A DNA stretch of 64,000 nt from Paenibacillus sp. BK033 (GTDB lineage: Bacteria > Bacillota > Bacilli > Paenibacillales > Paenibacillaceae): the NCBI RefSeq assembly GCF_004345425.1, contig NZ_SLVP01000002.1, positions 917,747-981,746 of the forward strand. The letters run 5' to 3'. Shown here in pieces: positions 60,701-64,000 of this stretch; position 1 is the stretch's first letter; every line of letters begins with the position of its first letter. Under the pieces are notes generated by a model. That model was not told where the DNA came from, made no database searches, and saw nothing but the letters and a program-made list of their open reading frames with translations. The translations under genes were made by a program, and so were the position numbers.

Positions 60701-62373
60701 TAATCGCCGAAGGACCGGCCGGTGCTGTGCCCCCATTTATTGGCGTACGTTATCGCCGGATCGTCATCGTTGATCGTAACCGTATAGGAGGAAGCCGCAG
60801 CGTCTCCTGAACCCGAGGAACCGGCACTGGAATCGCCGCCGGTGCCAGCGCCCGGATCACCGCCGGAGCTGCCGCCCGAACTCGAAGAATCCGTGACAAC
60901 AACGGATAAGTCCTGGGCGTCGCGCACAAGCTCGTTGCCGCCGTTGCGCGTCCACTCGCCCGTATATTTCATCCCGGTATCGTCATCGTTGACGATCGAG
61001 GTACCGTTTTGCACCGTCACCTTAAACAGACGCGATGCGTGCGGCTCGAGGAATAGCGGATCAATGCCGGTCGCCGAGCTGCCCATTTCCTTATGGCTCC
61101 ACAGGTCTCGGATCGAGCCGGAACCGTTCAGGCCGATATCGCTCCATTTCACGCCAACCCGCGCGCCTTTGCTGCCCAGATTGAAGAGCGCCACCGTATA
61201 CGTGCCGTCGCCGTTGTTGGCGTACCAGGCTTGCTGATCGGTATCCATCGATACCGGATGAATCGGATGGCCCGCTTGATTGACGGCGATTACCTCATCG
61301 TTCGTATAGAGCGATAAACCGTAATCATCCAGATTGGTCAAGTCATCCCCGGTATAAAATTGCGCTGCCGAAGCAGCCCACAGCGTAGCCGCCGTCTGCC
61401 TTTCGTCCTTCGTCAAGCCCGACGTTTCGCCGTTGCCGACGTTCAGGGAGTCGAAGTCGTTCCAGCCTCCGGGACCTGCGTCGCGCCACCAAAGAGCCGC
61501 GCCCGGGAACAACCTGGCGATATTCGCCCATTGCGTCATGCCAATGTTCGGATCGTACGCCTCGACATCCCAGTCGATGCGCCAGCCGTTGGCGTATTTC
61601 TTCCAATAATCGACGTAGTTGTGATCAAGCGCCCAGCTCAGCTCCAGCCAGATGCCGTGCTTGCTTAACGCTTCGGACCACGCTTTCACGTCGCCGCGCG
61701 CATCGATGCTCTCGTCGTTATGGCCCGAGCCCGGCGTCACGCTGTCGAACTTGACGAAGTCGACGCCCCAAGACGCGATCAGATCGGCAACGGAGTCGAC
61801 CCATTTTTGCGCGCATGGATTACTGAAATCGATCTTGTAGCCAAGATTCCAATAATCGCCGTATTTGAAAGGCCTCACGACGATGTCTCCGATTGTGCAT
61901 TCCGGTGCTCCGTAGATCGGCAGGTCGCGTTCAACCGCGTCCGGCGATATGCCCGGAATCATATAGATACCGAGCTTTTGCCCGTTGGCATGCACATAGT
62001 CGACAAGGTTCTTGAAGCCGTTCGGATACTTCTCCGTGCTGGGAATCGGCCGGCCGTATTCGTCCATGCTGCCGTTCCAGCCCGCGTCGATATTAATGTA
62101 TTCGTAGCCGTGTGCCTGAAGCTTCTCGTGCATCGTATCGGACATCAGCTTGATCTTGTCTTCCGAAATCCAGTTGCCCGACGGGCCGTCGTATACCTGC
62201 ATGCTGTAGCTGCTCCAGCCCATGTAAGGCTTTTGCGCCAAGCCGTTGTCGGCTGCCTTCGCGACATTCGTCCCCGGAGGTATGAAGCCGATTTGCGCCA
62301 GGACGGCGATGATCAGCAGCATGCCCATCCACGTCCTGCTCCGGCGTTTTGCGTTAACGCTCAATCTTTGCAT
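57709..62373 (-). CDS. Giant SLH-anchored GH27 glycosidase
   Basis: 1554 residues from ATG 62373; TTG 62364 has the better distance (9 nt) to AAAGGGG and may be the true start. Signal peptide ends near VAKAADN. GH27 barrel about 45-440: nucleophile D210 in FVKFDSV, acid/base D269 in WRIDWDVEAYD, so alpha-galactosidase or beta-L-arabinopyranosidase activity. Then a Ser/Gly linker; three related binding modules each with IDGE/IDGV...SVY/TVY...HTIKAV phrases (about 530-660, 840-960, 1060-1150); three X2-type Ig modules (about 663-750, 754-840, 970-1050; each TDYT...I..YLA...L.F.F); and three SLH repeats about 1373-1554. A cre-like site is upstream. Confidence 0.88.
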   Translation of the reverse strand: MQRLSVNAKRRSRTWMGMLLIIAVLAQIGFIPPGTNVAKAADNGLAQKPYMGWSSYSMQVYDGPSGNWISEDKIKLMSDTMHEKLQAHGYEYINIDAGWNGSMDEYGRPIPSTEKYPNGFKNLVDYVHANGQKLGIYMIPGISPDAVERDLPIYGAPECTIGDIVVRPFKYGDYWNLGYKIDFSNPCAQKWVDSVADLIASWGVDFVKFDSVTPGSGHNDESIDARGDVKAWSEALSKHGIWLELSWALDHNYVDYWKKYANGWRIDWDVEAYDPNIGMTQWANIARLFPGAALWWRDAGPGGWNDFDSLNVGNGETSGLTKDERQTAATLWAASAAQFYTGDDLTNLDDYGLSLYTNDEVIAVNQAGHPIHPVSMDTDQQAWYANNGDGTYTVALFNLGSKGARVGVKWSDIGLNGSGSIRDLWSHKEMGSSATGIDPLFLEPHASRLFKVTVQNGTSIVNDDDTGMKYTGEWTRNGGNELVRDAQDLSVVVTDSSSSGGSSGGDPGAGTGGDSSAGSSGSGDAAASSYTVTINDDDPAITYANKWGHSTGRSFGDYMGDVHYGEPDGSEPEFTYTFEGTGIELLSEQSTSSGKIDIYIDGEFKSTVDSYGSESNGQHSVYSVADLPQGTHTLKAVRNAGGQYYFLVDALKVTADTLLGTPSGTSFNKDVQADITVPLQLGASSFSGISNGAASLQPGTDYTVSDGVVTIKSSYLAQQASGQSAALSFKFAGGAAQTLSVAISGTSISPVSASFDKRPAAQADLAVTLTLGDSNELTGVKNGANALTEGTDYTLDGNVVRIAKSYLASLPAGNASLSFEFSGSSPRTLALTILNSASPGRYNFVNNDDPGIRYTGSWNRSGGRGLGDYKDDVQWTENNDSFFTYTFQGTGIDYITEVDEGQGNVEIFIDGVSQGNVSTYEAGAHNAPQRTVYTVRGLTNGFHTIKAVKKSGKFMLLDALRVQLPDLIDVSSTDFAKNAPADVSVNLLASPDSLNGVYNGGAALVRGTDYTIEDHVLTIKQQYLAAQPVGTTKLTLRFRGDYGDDAHASAAEGAAYTYTFKGTGIELLSPVGPKQGEMDVYIDGELKTTVNAYADSRDSQVSLYSVSGLTPGSHTIRVVKKSGELMLADALRFTAAEASVPPVSGGGGVASPPVDPAAPKVVRTTQPDGTVRDELSLAGTEAKAWIDARKASGASALKLVVPDSKGQAAEAGVKLDAEAVKQLAASGLDLDIDVSGAKIHVPNALLKNINTEVHFVISPVAEQKSQLERRANLSTVVSEAVKDSKITLIGIPANIDTNLPAGETTLVLPLPAGDWSSEALSHIGVYIEHSDGTVEYKQGAVIDMDGGKGIQFKNSKFSTFALMKLGDASGSAPAAYMNGFEGNLFKPEKAITRAEMATILSRIAQDATAGEDGRVYSDVKQDYWAAEAIRKATAAGLMNGYTDGTFKPEKAITRAEMAQLAVRLAGGGSKLGAGFADTTGHWSEQAVKAAEGAGYIKGYADGTFRPDRTLSRAEAVVVINRSLGINPSSGGDSSWKDVPASYWASGDIEAASIQ

Positions 62374-62447
62374 CCCCTTTACCCAAGTTATTCGGCAGCG
62401 CTGTCCGCATCTTATGTAGAGGGTGCTTTCCGATGCGGTCCTACCAA

Positions 62448-62461
62448 TGAAAACGCTTACC
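62448..62461. promoter_or_regulatory. CcpA cre-like site, GH27 gene
   Basis: TGAAAACGCTTACC, identical to the 14 bases at 20668-20681; 13 of 14 match the cre consensus. It lies about 75-90 bp before the GH27 start. Confidence 0.55.
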
Positions 62462-62608
62462 GTACACCTGATTGTAGCGGTCCCCCGTTCGGGAAGGTAG
62501 GTACATCTCGGTCGTTTAGCGTACCGATTTCCCGATTTCGGGGGTACAAATGGCCTTTTAATGGACAATTCTTCCTGTACGCTCGCCTATTAGGGGAAAA
62601 AAACGCAA

Positions 62609-62645
62609 ACGGGACGCCGCTGAGCCAATGCCCGCATCGTCCCGT
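62609..62645 (-). terminator. Terminator of the edge GH43 gene
   Basis: Minus strand: ACGGGACG, 21-nt loop, CGTCCCGT, TTGCGTTTTTTT. It closes the arabinanase-like gene 10 bp after its stop. Confidence 0.88.
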
Positions 62646-62655
62646 AACTATTGCT

Positions 62656-64000
62656 CTATCGATTGGCCAATTCGGCTGCTTGAACCGGACTCAAAGCTCC
62701 CTCATACACCTGCAGCTCATCAAGCTGCCCTTTGAACGGGGCATCCCACAAGTTCACGCCAAGGCTGAAAACCGAATCCGTCCCGGTAAAAATATCCGGG
62801 AAATTCGAGCCGCTGAATTTCTGCACGCCATTAACGTAAACGGTCAAAGTGCCGTTATCAACGGAATACGCGAGATGCGTCCATTCACCGGTTGGAATCG
62901 TAAGTCCCGCGATGCCGTCATACCAGACACCGCTTCCGGACCATACCATCGTATTGTCGCCATTCGGACCCTTTGGCACCAGGCTCACCCAGTTAAAGCC
63001 GTCCTTGGCGCCGAAAAAGGTTGTCGTATAAGTCGTCAGCTGGTCGGGCTTCACCCAAAGCGATACGGAATATTGATTGCCGTCGATCAGCTTGTTAGGC
63101 AGCCGCACGCCGGAATTGCCGTCGAATACGGCAGCTTGACCAACCACGCCTGCCGAATAAGATAACGTACCTCCCGTGTTATCGATCCGGTTGCCGGTAA
63201 CCGACCCCGCTCCAAAGCTGCCGGTCGAGTCGATTACATTATTTTCAAACGAATACTTTGCAGACAGGGAAGCATTCGTGTAAGGAAGGACCGTTAAGGC
63301 GAAGTTCTTTGCTTCCGAAACCGTCCCCTTCTTAACAACCGCCGTTAAATTTACCGTCGCAGCAGTCGAGCCGGAAGCCGGCCGGGTTACAACACCCTCG
63401 GAAGATACAACGGAAGGATTACTGCTAGACCAAGTAATAGATGATTCGCGTGCCCCTTCCAATGGAAGATTCAAATTCGCAATGACGCGGCTTGTATCTC
63501 CTACAGTCAAATCCGCCAGCACATCCTGTACAATCTGCGAGTCCGTCTTCTCCTCCTGCCTGCTGCCCCAGATCGTAACCCCGTCATCAGACATCGCCGT
63601 AAAAGTCATCGCAAACGACTCGGACATCGGATCCCAGCCCTTAACGAACACGCCCTTGTACGTCTTGCCGTCCAGCGTCAGCTCGGCCTCGTTTTGGCCG
63701 TTTGTTTTCCATGTGCCGTTCCCATCGCCCGACACTTTGTTGTTCTTGCCGAGCGTAATATAGCTCGATTCCACGATATCGGCCGTTGTTCTTTTGCCGT
63801 GATTGATAAACTTATAGTCGCCGATCAGATCCTGGCGGTTTACCTTCTCCAGGGATTCTCCCGAATACCTATATGGCGCGGCTACGAGCCAGCCGTCCTT
63901 GTTCATAAACATTTGATGGACGCGAACCTCGTGGACCTCGCCTTTTTGCGGGAATCTGGAATGGAAGACAAGGAACATTTTTCCCGTCTTCGGATCCTGG
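62656..64000 (-). CDS. C-terminal part of a GH43 arabinanase-like enzyme (cut by the window edge)
   Basis: 448 residues are visible; the frame is open to the edge, so the catalytic N-terminus lies outside. The first residues (DPKTGKMFLVFHSRFP; VHQMFMNKDGWLVAAPYRY) match the last propeller strands and following lipocalin-like C-terminal domain (residues about 25-150 of the visible part, YKGVFVKGWDP) of AbnB-type endo-1,5-arabinanases. Next is an atrophied bacterial Ig domain (ITWSSSNPSVVSSEGVVTRP), then a LamG domain (YSVSLWVKPDQ; GQLDELQVYEGALSP). It should act outside on arabinan. It lies directly upstream of the GH27 gene, same strand, with its own terminator. Confidence 0.87.
   Translation of the reverse strand, partial: QDPKTGKMFLVFHSRFPQKGEVHEVRVHQMFMNKDGWLVAAPYRYSGESLEKVNRQDLIGDYKFINHGKRTTADIVESSYITLGKNNKVSGDGNGTWKTNGQNEAELTLDGKTYKGVFVKGWDPMSESFAMTFTAMSDDGVTIWGSRQEEKTDSQIVQDVLADLTVGDTSRVIANLNLPLEGARESSITWSSSNPSVVSSEGVVTRPASGSTAATVNLTAVVKKGTVSEAKNFALTVLPYTNASLSAKYSFENNVIDSTGSFGAGSVTGNRIDNTGGTLSYSAGVVGQAAVFDGNSGVRLPNKLIDGNQYSVSLWVKPDQLTTYTTTFFGAKDGFNWVSLVPKGPNGDNTMVWSGSGVWYDGIAGLTIPTGEWTHLAYSVDNGTLTVYVNGVQKFSGSNFPDIFTGTDSVFSLGVNLWDAPFKGQLDELQVYEGALSPVQAAELANR

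Noticed and set aside
61720..63165. Long plus-strand open frame (481 codons)
   Set aside because: It spans the antisense of the GH27 5' end, the intergenic gap and the edge GH43 gene, and has no recognisable domain or ribosome site.

Overview
The window looks like chromosome of a Paenibacillus-type Bacillota bacterium. The signs are moderately high G+C, AGGAGG-type ribosome binding sites, SLH-anchored modular glycosidases, YesN/YesM-type two-component systems, LplABC-like sugar ABC transporters, CcpA cre-like sites, T-box leaders, and GerPA-like and IDEAL-domain proteins. No rRNA, tRNA, CRISPR array, transposase or prophage module was seen.

Layout. (1) 0.1-3.9 kb: a DHA2 drug-type MFS exporter divergent from an MmyB-type HTH regulator with a perfect 13-bp inverted repeat between them, then an ECF sigma factor and RskA-like anti-sigma pair. 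(2) 4.0-7.2 kb: a membrane-anchored NEW3-repeat protein with an ABC-2 ATPase and permease. (3) 7.3-17.4 kb, minus strand: a sugar operon reading binding protein, two permeases, membrane-tethered GH43, second binding protein, YesM-like kinase, YesN-like response regulator. (4) 17.4-20.5 kb: an intracellular GH2 enzyme divergent from an ArsR-HTH regulator fused to an unrecognised C-terminal domain, with two matching operators between them. (5) 20.7-27.2 kb: a secreted GH43 with CBM6 and LamG-like modules, a GntR/LacI (AraR-type) regulator, a GH25 muramidase-like protein and a secreted GH5 enzyme with a perfect cre. (6) 27.3-37.2 kb: mostly housekeeping genes (LysR, NCS2 permease, GerPA-like protein, IDEAL protein, a decayed gene, ilvB behind two tandem T-boxes, a DUF2238 membrane protein, a TIM-barrel/proline dehydrogenase pair, AraC regulator). 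(7) 37.3-57.6 kb: a rhamnogalacturonan-I locus resembling the Bacillus subtilis yes/yetA/lpl region. (8) 57.7-64 kb: an SLH-anchored GH27 enzyme and the C-terminal part of a GH43 arabinanase cut by the window edge.

How it fits together. Surface enzymes (SLH-GH43, SLH-GH27, secreted GH43s and GH5) would trim arabinan, galactan and other side chains of plant cell wall polymers. LplA/B/C-like and MalF/MalG-like transporters import the oligosaccharides. Cytoplasmic YetA-like PL26, GH42, GH2 and SGNH acetylesterase enzymes finish the breakdown. Control is layered: a YesS-like membrane AraC regulator, a YesM/YesN system with its own binding protein, local ArsR and GntR/LacI repressors, and probable CcpA cre sites. 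Two RG-I locus genes have no counterpart that I know in the B. subtilis yes cluster: a cytoplasmic FG-GAP beta-propeller distantly like PL11, and a cytoplasmic polysaccharide deacetylase.

The points most worth a second look are the tandem T-boxes on a lone ilvB, the ArsR-HTH fusion regulator with helically phased operators, the cytoplasmic FG-GAP/CE4 pair, the GerPA-like protein with a low-complexity basic tail, and two small decayed genes.
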